Assembly (NCBI RefSeq): GCF_004119445.1
Contig: NZ_QICI01000101.1
Location: 31,720 to 95,719, forward strand
Reading direction: 5' to 3'
Length of the DNA stretch: 64,000 nucleotides
Source: Chryseobacterium sp. CH21
GTDB lineage: Bacteria; Bacteroidota; Bacteroidia; Flavobacteriales; Weeksellaceae
The translations under genes and the position numbers were made by a program. Under the pieces are notes generated by a model. That model was not told the origin of the DNA. It ran no database searches and saw only the letters and a program-made list of their open reading frames with translations. Shown piece after piece: positions 8,351 through 16,621 of this stretch. The stretch's first letter is position 1. Each line of letters starts with the position of its first letter.

Positions 8351-9556
8351 ATGAACAACGTATACATCATAGACTATGTGAGAACCCCCATTTCAAAATT
8401 ACAGGGAGGGTTATCAGAAGTAAGAGCTGATGATTTAGCAGCTATTGTGATCAAAGAAGTGGTAGCAAGAAATCCTGAAGTTCCTGTAGAGGAAATTGAG
8501 GACGTTATTTTCGGATGTGCCAATCAGGCAGGTGAAGATAACAGAAACGTTGCAAGAATGGGACTTTTACTGGCAGGTCTTCCTTACAAAATTGGAGGAG
8601 AAACAGTCAACAGACTCTGTGCTTCCGGAATGTCTGCTGTAGCCAATGCATTCCGTTCCATTGCTGCTGGAGAAGGAGAAATTTATATTGCAGGAGGAGT
8701 AGAGCATATGACACGTTCTCCTTATGTGATGTCAAAGCCAAGTGCTGCTTTCGGAAGAGACAGCCAGATGTTTGATACTACTTTCGGATGGCGTTTCATC
8801 AACCCAAAAATGAAAGAAATGTATGGGGTTGACGGAATGGGAGAAACTGCAGAAAATTTAGCGGATATCCACCAGATCAACAGAGAAGATCAGGATAAAT
8901 TTGCCCTTTGGTCTCAGCAAAAAGCTACAAAAGCTCAGGAAAGCGGAAGACTGGCAGAAGAAATTGTAAAAGTTGAGATTCCTCAGAGAAAAGGAGATCC
9001 AATCGTTTTCGAAAAAGATGAATTCATTAAACCTACTTCATCTATGGAAGGATTGGCAAAACTTCGTCCGGCTTTTAGAAAAGAAGGAACTGTAACTGCT
9101 GGAAACGCTTCCGGAATGAATGATGGAGCAGCTGCTTTAATTTTAGCAAGCGAAGAAGCTGTCAAAAAATATGGGTTGAAACCAAAAGCAAAAATTCTGG
9201 GATCTTCCGTAGCAGGTGTAGAACCAAGAATTATGGGGATCGGACCTGTAGAAGCTGCCCAAAAATTATTGAAACGATTAAACCTTTCTCTGGAAGATAT
9301 GGATATCATTGAATTAAACGAAGCATTTGCAGCACAAGCTCTGGCTGTCACCAGAAGTTTAGGTTTAAAAGATGATGACACAAGAATAAATCCGAACGGA
9401 GGTGCTATTGCAATTGGCCATCCACTGGGAGTTTCCGGAGCGAGAATCGTAGGTTCTGCAGCAATAGAACTTCAGAAACAGAATAAAAAATATGCATTGT
9501 GTACCCTTTGTATCGGTGTAGGACAGGGATATGCAATGGTCATCGAACGAGTTTAA
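8351..9556 (+). CDS. paaJ: 3-oxoadipyl-CoA / 3-oxo-5,6-dehydrosuberyl-CoA thiolase
   Basis: This thiolase cleaves the beta-oxidation intermediates of the phenylacetate pathway to acetyl-CoA and, finally, succinyl-CoA. The 401-residue protein has the nucleophilic Cys90 in 'NRLCASGMSAVANAF', the block 'NGGAIAIGHPLGVSGAR' with the catalytic His, and the second Cys in 'CTLCIGVGQG'. It begins 'NNVYIIDYVRTPISKLQGGLS', typical of PaaJ/PcaF thiolases. Family and context agree; PcaF of the beta-ketoadipate pathway is the alternative name. Confidence 0.93.
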   Translation: MNNVYIIDYVRTPISKLQGGLSEVRADDLAAIVIKEVVARNPEVPVEEIEDVIFGCANQAGEDNRNVARMGLLLAGLPYKIGGETVNRLCASGMSAVANAFRSIAAGEGEIYIAGGVEHMTRSPYVMSKPSAAFGRDSQMFDTTFGWRFINPKMKEMYGVDGMGETAENLADIHQINREDQDKFALWSQQKATKAQESGRLAEEIVKVEIPQRKGDPIVFEKDEFIKPTSSMEGLAKLRPAFRKEGTVTAGNASGMNDGAAALILASEEAVKKYGLKPKAKILGSSVAGVEPRIMGIGPVEAAQKLLKRLNLSLEDMDIIELNEAFAAQALAVTRSLGLKDDDTRINPNGGAIAIGHPLGVSGARIVGSAAIELQKQNKKYALCTLCIGVGQGYAMVIERV

Positions 9557-9662
9557 TTTGAAAATGTGCTAATTTGAGAATTTGAAAATGATATTCAATA
9601 TAATTTAAGTTAGCTCATTAATTTCCAAATTATCCCATTCTCAAATTTTCAAATTAAAAAAT
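9557..9662 (+). repeat. AATTTGAAAATG-type intergenic repeat
   Basis: A full copy of the spacer repeat between paaJ and paaY: two AATTTGA(G/A)AATTTGAAAATG-like units near the paaJ stop and the complementary CATTCTCAAATTTTCAAATT just before the paaY start. It can form a hairpin of about 20 base pairs with a long loop. Confidence 0.6.
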
Positions 9663-10256
9663 ATGAACATCTACTCATACCACGGGATTCGTCCCATTAT
9701 AAAGAAATCTGCTTACATTCATCCGCAGGCAGTCATTATCGGGAATGTAGAAATAGGTGAAGAAGTTTATATAGGTCCCAACGCCGTAATTCGTGGTGAC
9801 TGGGGAAAAATTATCATTAAAGATGGAGCTAACGTACAAGAAAACTGTACCCTTCACGTTTTCCCGAATATAGAAACCATATTAGAAGAATCAGCACACA
9901 TTGGACACGGCGCAATTATCCATTCGGGACATATTGGGAAAAATTGTCTGATCGGGATGAACTCGGTGGTAATGGATAAAGCTTACATCGGCGACGAAAG
10001 TATCGTTGGAGCATTAGCTTTTGTACCCGCAAACTTCAGATGTGAGCCAAGGAAACTGGTTGTGGGAAGCCCTGCAAAAGTGATTCGTGATGTTTCTGAT
10101 GAAATGATTCACTGGAAAACAGAAGGAACAAAACTATATCAGGAGCTGGCAAGAGAAGGAAAAGAAGCTATTCTGCCTTGTGAACCTTTTACAGAATATG
10201 TTCAGCAGATTCCAACCAAAATTGTAGATTACAGCATCTGGGATGATATAAAATAA
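9663..10256 (+). CDS. paaY: PaaY, left-handed beta-helix thioesterase / gamma-carbonic anhydrase-like
   Basis: PaaY is a hexapeptide-repeat protein of the gamma-carbonic anhydrase fold; in other bacteria it acts as a thioesterase that relieves dead-end CoA esters of the paa pathway. The product has 197 residues (E. coli 196). The repeats 'AVIIGNVEIGEEVYIGPNAV' and 'AHIGHGAIIHSGHIGKNCLI' carry the metal-binding histidines, and the C-terminal helix is of PaaY type. Context is decisive for PaaY over a generic carbonic anhydrase-like protein. Confidence 0.88.
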   Translation: MNIYSYHGIRPIIKKSAYIHPQAVIIGNVEIGEEVYIGPNAVIRGDWGKIIIKDGANVQENCTLHVFPNIETILEESAHIGHGAIIHSGHIGKNCLIGMNSVVMDKAYIGDESIVGALAFVPANFRCEPRKLVVGSPAKVIRDVSDEMIHWKTEGTKLYQELAREGKEAILPCEPFTEYVQQIPTKIVDYSIWDDIK

Positions 10257-10284
10257 TGACCATTACAATTAAATATATACAAGA

Positions 10285-10317
10285 AAACCTAACAGGTTTC
10301 TAAAACCTGTTAGGTTT
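10285..10317. repeat. REP-like palindrome 1
   Basis: A perfect 15-base-pair hairpin, AAACCTAACAGGTTT with a three-base loop and AAACCTGTTAGGTTT. It lies 23 bases before a REP-type transposase gene. Related palindromes follow that gene and recur at 32622. Confidence 0.85.
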
Positions 10318-10340
10318 AAAATTTTAATATCGGATTTAAA

Positions 10341-10919
10341 ATGATTAATACAGAAAATTTTGAATTTGAAGGTACATATCACATTTTCTCTCATGTAAAT
10401 GGGACTGAAGTTATTTTTCGTGAACCATCAAATTATCAATTTTTTCTGGAAAAAGTAGAAAAATATATTCTTCCGGTCGCTGATATTTATGCTTATTGTC
10501 TATTACCTAATCATTTTCATTTGTTGTTAAGATTTAAGAATTTTGATGATGTGAATAGTGAAAATGAGCATCAGTTTTTAATGAAGCATTTTGGTAATTT
10601 ATTGAATGCTTATGCTAAAGCTTACAACAAAAAATATAATAGAAAAGGAGCTCTTTTTCTGAATGCGGTAAAAAGAAAGAAAATATCTGATGAAAAATAT
10701 TTATTGAAAGTTTTCCATTATATCCATAATAATCCGGTTAATCACGGATTTGTAAATAAAATTGATCAATGGAAGCATTCTTCATATAATTCATATGTAA
10801 ATCCTGAAAAAGAAAGTAAATTGAACAGAAAGGGAATCATGCAGTATTTTGATTCGGTAGAAGTTTTTAGAAATTATCATAAGTCTATTATTGAATATGA
10901 TTTTTTAAATTTTGAATAA
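10341..10919 (+). mobile_element. REP-associated tyrosine transposase (RAYT, Y1/HUH family)
   Basis: A 192-residue single-domain HUH transposase of the IS200/TnpA-REP type. It has the HUH metal motif in 'YCLLPNHFHLLLRF' and the candidate catalytic tyrosine in 'FHYIHNNPVNHGF'. RAYTs are single-copy genes linked to the dispersal of short palindromes. Here the gene is flanked on both sides by AAACCTAAC(A/G)GGTTT hairpins, and a third variant is at 32622. It separates paaY from the esterase gene, so it probably inserted into the paa cluster. Confidence 0.9.
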
Positions 10920-10931
10920 TTGCTAATAATC

Positions 10932-10964
10932 AAACCTAACGGGTTTTTAAAACCCGTTAGGTTT
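10932..10964. repeat. REP-like palindrome 2
   Basis: Hairpin AAACCTAACGGGTTT ... AAACCCGTTAGGTTT just after the transposase stop. Compared with palindrome 1, A-T pairs are replaced by G-C at matching stem positions, so the structure is conserved although the sequence differs. Confidence 0.85.
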
Positions 10965-10976
10965 AACAAAATAAAT

Positions 10977-11804
10977 ATGATTAAAAAAATTGCGCTTGCA
11001 TGCAGTATAATGTTTGCGGTAGGTTGTACGCTAACAGCACAGACCGTTACTACAAAACCGCTTACAATAGGAGAAGTGAGGACCATTAAGTCCAAAACAT
11101 TAAATGAAGACAGAACGCTGAATATTTATCTTCCACAGGGATATGATAAAACAAAATCATACCCGGTGATCTACTTGTTAGATGGAAGTATGAACGAAGA
11201 TTTTATTCACGTGACAGGGTTAGTACAATTCTTTAATCAGATGTATTCCATGCCGGAAACCATTGTGGTAGGAGTTGCTAATGTAGACAGAAAAAGAGAT
11301 TTTACTTTTCATACGGATTTAAAAGACTTACAGAAAGACTATCCTACAACAGGGCATTCTGATAAGTTTATTGAATTCGTTGAAAAAGAACTAAAGCCTT
11401 ATGTGGAAAGCCAGTTTAAAACAACAGAAAAATACCTTTTCGGTCAGTCTTTGGGAGGACTTTTGGCAACAGAAATTCTTTTGAAGAAACCGGAAATGTT
11501 CAATAACTATTTTATCATCAGTCCAAGTTTGTGGTGGGATGATGAAAGTCTTTTAAAACAAGCTCCACAACTGCTTTCAAAATCTCCGGATACGAAAAAG
11601 TTTGTCTATGTTTCTGTTGGAAAAGGAGAACACCCTCTAATGATAAAAGATGCTGAAGCTTTCTATGATGTTTTGAAAAAAGCAGGAAAGAAAAACTGGA
11701 CATTGGAATATAAAATGATGGAAACAGACAATCATGCAACCATTCTTCACAGAAGCTTATATGAAGGATTAGTGAAAATGTTTCCTTATCAGGAACCGAA
11801 ATAA
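10977..11804 (+). CDS. Secreted alpha/beta hydrolase, esterase-D/enterochelin-esterase type
   Basis: A signal peptide ('MIKKIALACSIMFAVGCTLTAQ') is followed by an esterase-like domain: 'NEDRTLNIYLPQGYDKTKSY', 'VIYLLDGSMNEDF', the nucleophile elbow 'LFGQSLGGLLATE' (GQSLGG) and a late 'NHATILH' with the likely catalytic His. The cysteine in 'VGCTLT' could make it a lipoprotein; I cannot decide. The ATG at 10977 is chosen because the frame upstream runs through the REP palindrome. The substrate is unknown; enzymes of this family act on small esters or siderophores. 275 residues. Confidence 0.8.
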   Translation: MIKKIALACSIMFAVGCTLTAQTVTTKPLTIGEVRTIKSKTLNEDRTLNIYLPQGYDKTKSYPVIYLLDGSMNEDFIHVTGLVQFFNQMYSMPETIVVGVANVDRKRDFTFHTDLKDLQKDYPTTGHSDKFIEFVEKELKPYVESQFKTTEKYLFGQSLGGLLATEILLKKPEMFNNYFIISPSLWWDDESLLKQAPQLLSKSPDTKKFVYVSVGKGEHPLMIKDAEAFYDVLKKAGKKNWTLEYKMMETDNHATILHRSLYEGLVKMFPYQEPK

Positions 11805-11818
11805 ATCAGTTCCAGTTG

Positions 11819-12091
11819 ATGAATGTTCTGAAGAAATACTGGATCATAATATTGATTTTTATAATCGTTATGAATATTCTAGGGCTTTATATGGTAAAAG
11901 AGTCAATAGGAATTTCAGATGCTTTGGAACATGTTGAATCAGATGAGGTAATTGCTAAGCTAGAACGTAAAGATTATTTCTATACATTATTTGTTGAAAT
12001 CGTCATCATTTTAGACGGCTGGCTTTCACTTTTTATCCCTTATTTGATTATTAGAAACTTTATTAAAAAGATTAATCTAAGCAAAAAGTAA
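11819..12091 (+). CDS. Small membrane protein of unknown function
   Basis: A 90-residue protein with two predicted membrane segments, one at the N-terminus ('WIIILIFIIVMNILGLYMV') and one near the C-terminus ('WLSLFIPYLIIRNF'), with a charged loop between. Not recognised. It lies 14 bases after the esterase and eight before paaZ, so it is likely transcribed with them. The ATG at 11819 is preferred to the TTG just before it. Confidence 0.6.
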   Translation: MNVLKKYWIIILIFIIVMNILGLYMVKESIGISDALEHVESDEVIAKLERKDYFYTLFVEIVIILDGWLSLFIPYLIIRNFIKKINLSKK

Positions 12092-12099
12092 AAAACTAT

Positions 12100-14595
12100 A
12101 TGGAAAAGTTAAAAAACTATATCTACGGACAATGGGTAGAAGGAACCGGAACCGGAGTTCCTTTGTACAACGCCGTTACAGGAGAACAGGTAGCTGTTTC
12201 CGATACAGAAGGGCTTAATTTTGAACAGGCTCTAGACTACGGAAGAACCGTAGGATATAAAAACCTTTCTTCAATGACTTTCTACGACCGTGGGGAAATG
12301 CTGAAAAAAGTAGCTCTTTATCTGTTAGAAAGAAAGAAAAAATACTATGATCTATCATACAAAACAGGAGCTACTCACGTAGATTCATGGGTAGATATTG
12401 AAGGAGGTTTCGGAACTTTCTTTACCTATTCAGGATTGGCAAAAAGAATGCTTCCCAATACTTCATTTTGGGTAGATGGAGACACTCAGAAAATTTCTGC
12501 AAACGGAACTTTCTTAGGAACTCATATTTTGACACCTAGCGAAGGAATTTCTGTACAGATCAACGCCTATAACTTTCCGGTTTGGGGAATGTTGGAAAAA
12601 CTATCCACTTCCTTATTGGCGGGTGTTCCTTCTATTGTGAAACCTTCTCCTTTCGGATCTTATCTTACCAATGCGGTATTTCAGGATATGATTGAAAGCG
12701 GAGTATTACCTGAAGGAGCTGTGCAGTTAGTCTGCGGAGAACCAGGAAATATCTTAGATTATGTACAGGACGGAGACTCTGTATTGTTCACAGGTTCAGC
12801 CAATACAGGAAGAAAGTTGAAATCACTTCCTTCTATTGCAGGAAATGCGGTTCGTTTCAACATGGAGGCAGATTCCCTGAACTGTTCAATTCTTGGATTG
12901 GAAGCAAAACCGGGAACTCCTGAATTCGATTTATTTATCAAAGAAGTTCGTAATGAAATGACAACAAAAGCAGGGCAGAAATGTACTGCTATCAGAAGGA
13001 TTATCGTTCCTGAGCATTTAATCGGTGACGTTCAGAATGCTTTGTCTAAAGCTTTGGATCAAACAAAAATCGGAAACCCATTAAGCAGAGAAACCAAAAT
13101 GGGATCTTTAGTAGGAAGACAGCAGTACGAAGAAGTTCTGAGAAAAGTAAATATTTTAAAATCAGAAACAGAACTTGTCTATGACGGAAAACACGAGCTT
13201 GTAGATGCTAACTATGAAAATGGAGCATTTATGAGTCCGAAATTATTCCTGAACGACAAGCCTTTCGAAAAAAATATCTCTCACGATGTAGAGGCTTTCG
13301 GGCCGGTATCTACATTAATGCCGTATAAAGATGCTGAAGAAGCAGCTGCACTGGCAAAAAGAGGAAAAGGAAGTTTGGTAGGATCTATCATTTCTCTTGA
13401 CGAGAATTTTATCGCAGAAACTTCCTGGAAAATGGCTTCTCAACATGGAAGAATCTTTGTACTGAACAGAGATAATGCCAAGGAAAGCACTGGTCACGGT
13501 TCACCGCTTCCTACCTTAATGCACGGAGGTCCTGGTAGAGCAGGTGGCGGAGAAGAAATGGGCGGACTGAGCGGTCTTCATTTCTTCCTACAGAAAACAG
13601 CAATTCAGGGATCACCGGATGTGTTGAAAGCAATTACTAAGATCTATCAGCAGGGAGCAGAGAAAAAATTCTCAGATAAACATCCTTTCCAGAAATATTT
13701 TGAAGAAGTTGAAGTAGGAGACTCTTTAGAAACTGCGGGTAGAACAGTTACCGATGCAGATATCGTCAACTTCTCCAATGTTTCATGGGATCATTTCTAT
13801 GCTCATACAGATGCTACAAGTTTAACGGGTACTATCTTTGATAAAACTGTTGCCCACGGATATTTCATCCTTTCAGCAGCAGCAGGATTATTTGTTTCAG
13901 GGAAAAAAGGGCCTGTTATTGCTAATTACGGATTGGAAGAATGTAGTTTCTTTAAACCTGTATACGCGGGAGATACCATTACGGTGTATTTAACAGCAAA
14001 AGAAAAAATCAACAGAGGAGTAAAAGGAAGAAATATTCCTTCCGGTGTTGTAAAATGGCTGGTTGAAGTAGTGAATCAAAGAGATGAGGTCGTGTGTGTA
14101 GCAACAATTTTAACATTGGTGGCAAAACAATCTCCTTTCATTGATCTGAATGTGAAAAACGTTCAGAAACTATTGAATGGATTAACGGAAAGTACTCCTT
14201 CTCTTTGGGGGAAAATGTCTCCACAGCAGATGTTAGAACATCTTGAGCAGGCGGTATTGGTGAGTTTTGGAGAGCCCGAAGCAGAAAAATGCTTTACTCC
14301 GGAAGAAAATCTTGAAAAATGGCAGGATTCTCTTTACAACCACAGAGCAATGCCAAAAGAATTTACAGCTCCATTCCTTCCGCAGGATGGTTCCCTTCCG
14401 GAACTTACCCATAAAAACCTGGAAGCAGCAAAACTGTCATTCATAGATAACGTAAAGAAATTTGTGATCTATTACAAAGAAAATCCACAGGCAGAACACA
14501 TGAACTACGTATTCGGAAAACTCAACAAAGAAATGTGGGAACTGATGCACAAAAAGCATTTTACGCACCACTTCCAACAGTTTGGATTGATTTAA
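12100..14595 (+). CDS. paaZ: PaaZ, oxepin-CoA hydrolase/aldehyde dehydrogenase with extra C-terminal DUF1569/DinB-like domain
   Basis: PaaZ opens the oxepin-CoA ring and oxidises the resulting aldehyde. The N-terminal aldehyde dehydrogenase domain (about 1-520) has Glu256 in 'NMEADSLN' and Cys295 in 'AGQKCTAIRR', the same numbers as in E. coli. The MaoC-type hydratase domain (about 535-680) has Asp564 and His569 in 'WDHFYAHTD'. E. coli PaaZ ends near residue 681; this one has 831. The extra 150 residues look like DUF1569 of the DinB superfamily: 'LWGKMSPQQMLEHLEQ' and the ending 'KKHFTHHFQQFGLI', with histidines placed to bind metal. All three domains are in one intact frame. Confidence 0.93.
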   Translation: MEKLKNYIYGQWVEGTGTGVPLYNAVTGEQVAVSDTEGLNFEQALDYGRTVGYKNLSSMTFYDRGEMLKKVALYLLERKKKYYDLSYKTGATHVDSWVDIEGGFGTFFTYSGLAKRMLPNTSFWVDGDTQKISANGTFLGTHILTPSEGISVQINAYNFPVWGMLEKLSTSLLAGVPSIVKPSPFGSYLTNAVFQDMIESGVLPEGAVQLVCGEPGNILDYVQDGDSVLFTGSANTGRKLKSLPSIAGNAVRFNMEADSLNCSILGLEAKPGTPEFDLFIKEVRNEMTTKAGQKCTAIRRIIVPEHLIGDVQNALSKALDQTKIGNPLSRETKMGSLVGRQQYEEVLRKVNILKSETELVYDGKHELVDANYENGAFMSPKLFLNDKPFEKNISHDVEAFGPVSTLMPYKDAEEAAALAKRGKGSLVGSIISLDENFIAETSWKMASQHGRIFVLNRDNAKESTGHGSPLPTLMHGGPGRAGGGEEMGGLSGLHFFLQKTAIQGSPDVLKAITKIYQQGAEKKFSDKHPFQKYFEEVEVGDSLETAGRTVTDADIVNFSNVSWDHFYAHTDATSLTGTIFDKTVAHGYFILSAAAGLFVSGKKGPVIANYGLEECSFFKPVYAGDTITVYLTAKEKINRGVKGRNIPSGVVKWLVEVVNQRDEVVCVATILTLVAKQSPFIDLNVKNVQKLLNGLTESTPSLWGKMSPQQMLEHLEQAVLVSFGEPEAEKCFTPEENLEKWQDSLYNHRAMPKEFTAPFLPQDGSLPELTHKNLEAAKLSFIDNVKKFVIYYKENPQAEHMNYVFGKLNKEMWELMHKKHFTHHFQQFGLI

Positions 14596-14610
14596 TTCAT
14601 AATAATGATA

Positions 14611-14646
14611 AAATTTCCCCTTCAGACTAATACTGAAGGGGATTTT
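14611..14646 (+). terminator. Intrinsic terminator after paaZ
   Basis: Stem AATTTCCCCTTCAG paired with CTGAAGGGGATTTT across a short loop, 16 bases after the paaZ stop. It probably ends the paa transcript. Confidence 0.75.
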
Positions 14647-14690
14647 AATTTGGCAGAAAATACTTAAATTCATACCTATTCTTTTAAATC

Positions 14691-15404
14691 ATGAAATTTT
14701 TTAAAGTTTTCCTTTTAGCTCTACCAGTTTTCCTTCTTTTTTCTTGTTCCGGAAATCCGAAACCTGATAAAGAAGGCTATTTTTCTGAAGAAAAATTTGT
14801 TGATAGTTTGAATGCTGGAGTAAAAGGAAAAACCAAAGTTGAATTTGAGAAATTCAGGCATACAAGTAACGGAGATGTATTTGTGTCAATTAATTTTTAT
14901 AAATCGGAAAAGAAGTGGGTAAAAGGTGAGAAAACGGATGTTGACATCTGGCGACTGACAAACAGTTTTAAATTCGATAAAGATGGAGTATCTGATATGG
15001 ATGTTCAAATTGGTGATTTCAATAATGATGCATTTAACGATATAACCTACCAAAGTGCTATCGCTGGAAGAGGAGGAAATATAGTGATGACATTATTTGT
15101 TTATGATCCTGAGAATAAAGATTTCATCCACATCAAAAACTCTGAATCTTATCCAAACTTAACTTATAATCCAAAATTAAATTGTATTAATTCACTGATT
15201 TTAACAGGCTCTACCATCACATCCTTTCTTACAATCAGAAAAGACTCTCTGCAGGAATTTGCCAGAGTGGATGTTTCCGATAAAATTGTGGTGGAAGAAA
15301 AAGACTCTACAGGTAAGTTTAAGATTATTGAAGAAAAGCCATTCAAGGGAAATGATGAAGACTTTTATAAAACTTTTAGAAATTACAAGCCTTTAGAATA
15401 TTAA
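14691..15404 (+). CDS. Putative lipoprotein of unknown function
   Basis: The 237-residue protein has a lipoprotein signal ('VFLLALPVFLLFSCSGN', lipobox cysteine about residue 19). The mature part includes 'MDVQIGDFNNDAFNDITYQS', which looks like an FG-GAP/calcium-loop repeat as in XAC2610-type proteins. I recognise no catalytic motif. It stands alone after the paaZ terminator and is probably an outer-membrane or periplasmic lipoprotein. Confidence 0.7.
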   Translation: MKFFKVFLLALPVFLLFSCSGNPKPDKEGYFSEEKFVDSLNAGVKGKTKVEFEKFRHTSNGDVFVSINFYKSEKKWVKGEKTDVDIWRLTNSFKFDKDGVSDMDVQIGDFNNDAFNDITYQSAIAGRGGNIVMTLFVYDPENKDFIHIKNSESYPNLTYNPKLNCINSLILTGSTITSFLTIRKDSLQEFARVDVSDKIVVEEKDSTGKFKIIEEKPFKGNDEDFYKTFRNYKPLEY

Positions 15405-15493
15405 TAATTTTATTCTTTATTTAATTAAGATATTCATGTTTTCAGTTAGTTATGTTCTTTTTTAATTAAAAATGATTAACTTTAATAGGCGAA

Positions 15494-15517
15494 ATCCGAA
15501 AAGCATATAGAGTAGGA
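15494..15517 (+). promoter_or_regulatory. Conserved upstream box, copy A
   Basis: ATCCGAAAAGC, then ATATAGAGTAGGA, ending 22 bases before the start of the peptide gene at 15540. Closely similar boxes precede the peptide gene at 41618 and the tail-collar gene at 18803 (both - strand). A TAACTTTA sequence, near the TAnnTTTG consensus, ends ten bases upstream of the box, so the box may be the start of the mRNA leader. Confidence 0.6.
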
Positions 15518-15539
15518 GAGAACATCAAAACTAAACACT

Positions 15540-15701
15540 ATGAAAAACTTAAAAAAACTTTCAAGACATGAGTTGAGATCTCTTAAAGGAGCCGGACCAA
15601 ACTGGTCTTGTGCCCTTAATCCTTGCCCTCCCGGAACCTGTTGTCTTCCTGGAAGATGGCCAGACATTGCAAGAGCATGTTATATATGTGCCGATTCTTA
15701 G
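15540..15701 (+). CDS. Orphan bacteriocin-like precursor with six cysteines
   Basis: A 53-residue open frame not overlapping any other gene. It begins 'MKNLKKLSRHELRSLKGAG', a leader of the double-glycine type (GA at 17-18) that shares its first nine residues with the precursor at 41424-41618. The core 'PNWSCALNPCPP' onward has six cysteines (24, 29, 34, 35, 47, 50), an even number fit for three disulfides. No transporter gene is adjacent, so it may use the C39 exporter at 41680-43887 in trans. It has its own upstream box and a terminator at 15727. Activity as a bacteriocin is not shown; a signalling role is also possible. Confidence 0.75.
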   Translation: MKNLKKLSRHELRSLKGAGPNWSCALNPCPPGTCCLPGRWPDIARACYICADS

Positions 15702-15726
15702 ATTTTTTAAATTTAAAACAATATAT

Positions 15727-15762
15727 AAAGCTGTAATTCGCAAAGAATTGCAGCTTTATTTT
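15727..15762 (+). terminator. Intrinsic terminator after the orphan precursor
   Basis: AAAGCTGTAATTC and GAATTGCAGCTTT pair around a four-base loop, followed by ATTTTTAT. It isolates the short peptide gene as its own transcription unit. Confidence 0.75.
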
Positions 15763-15848
15763 TATAATCTTTTGTTAAAAACTCTTTCCTGTTTGATGTC
15801 CTTAGATTTATTCATTATTTTCAAACTTAAAATCAATTCAAAAAAATA

Positions 15849-16619
15849 ATGAACGAAAGCTGGATGCAAAAATGGGAAGAAGTGAAAAATATTCTGGTGT
15901 GTCCTACAGATCTGGAAACATATTTTACTTCTGATGAAATTCTGGGGCTGAAAATGGAGACAATGAAAATTGGAAATGTTTCTCTTCCATCCGGAAAAGT
16001 GGTGGTAAGAGATCCATTGGTTTCTTTGAATGCCAATCAATCACCTTATTTTATTCAGGCTCCGAAGGGGGATTTTCCTGTCTCTATTGCTGTGGTAAAA
16101 TCTGAAGACTGGGGGGAAAGGTATGCGGTTGTAAAAGTTGAATTTACTAAAGAAAAGCCTGTTGTTTACAGAGAAGCATTGGTTGGGATTGAAGAATTAG
16201 AGGGAGTAACTGAAGACGATTTTTTTGGTTTTGAAGTGGATGCTGGTTTAGGTTGTATTGCGGATAAAGAAGTGCTTCCTTTTGTAGATCAATTTGTTGA
16301 TGAAATAAATGTCGACAATGTTTATGATGATTATTTCGCTGAGCTTTTTTCACAAAGCTATAAAGATTATCCCAACAATCAGAGAGAAGCAGGAGACTGG
16401 ATCAACTGGACGGTTCCGAATAGCAATTATCAGATTCCGATGTTTGCTAGTGGCTTTGGTGACGGCAGCTATCCTGTTTATTTTGCTTATGATGAGAACG
16501 GAGAGATATGTGGTTTATATATTCAATTTATTGATATTGAATTGGCTTTAAGTGAAGAAGATGAAGATGAGGATCTTGACGACGATCAACCTGAAAATTT
16601 TATTTTTTCTAAAAACTAA
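15849..16619 (+). CDS. DUF4241 domain-containing protein
   Basis: A 256-residue soluble protein. The central part, 'LPSGKVVVRDPLVSLNA', 'APKGDFPVSIAVVKS' and 'ERYAVVKVEFTKEKP', fits DUF4241, a family of unknown function sometimes found near polymorphic-toxin immunity genes. The C-terminus is very acidic. It starts at an ATG and ends two bases before the glycosylase gene start, so the two are probably one operon. No toxin gene is seen beside it. Confidence 0.75.
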   Translation: MNESWMQKWEEVKNILVCPTDLETYFTSDEILGLKMETMKIGNVSLPSGKVVVRDPLVSLNANQSPYFIQAPKGDFPVSIAVVKSEDWGERYAVVKVEFTKEKPVVYREALVGIEELEGVTEDDFFGFEVDAGLGCIADKEVLPFVDQFVDEINVDNVYDDYFAELFSQSYKDYPNNQREAGDWINWTVPNSNYQIPMFASGFGDGSYPVYFAYDENGEICGLYIQFIDIELALSEEDEDEDLDDDQPENFIFSKN

Positions 16620-16621
16620 AT

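Noticed and set aside
8983..9381. A 132-codon - strand frame opposite paaJ
   Set aside because: Mirror of the thiolase coding bias; no start context or family likeness.
1325..9662. CRISPR array from the regularly recurring spacer repeats
   Set aside because: The repeats are separated by whole genes, are variable and AT-rich, and there are no cas genes.
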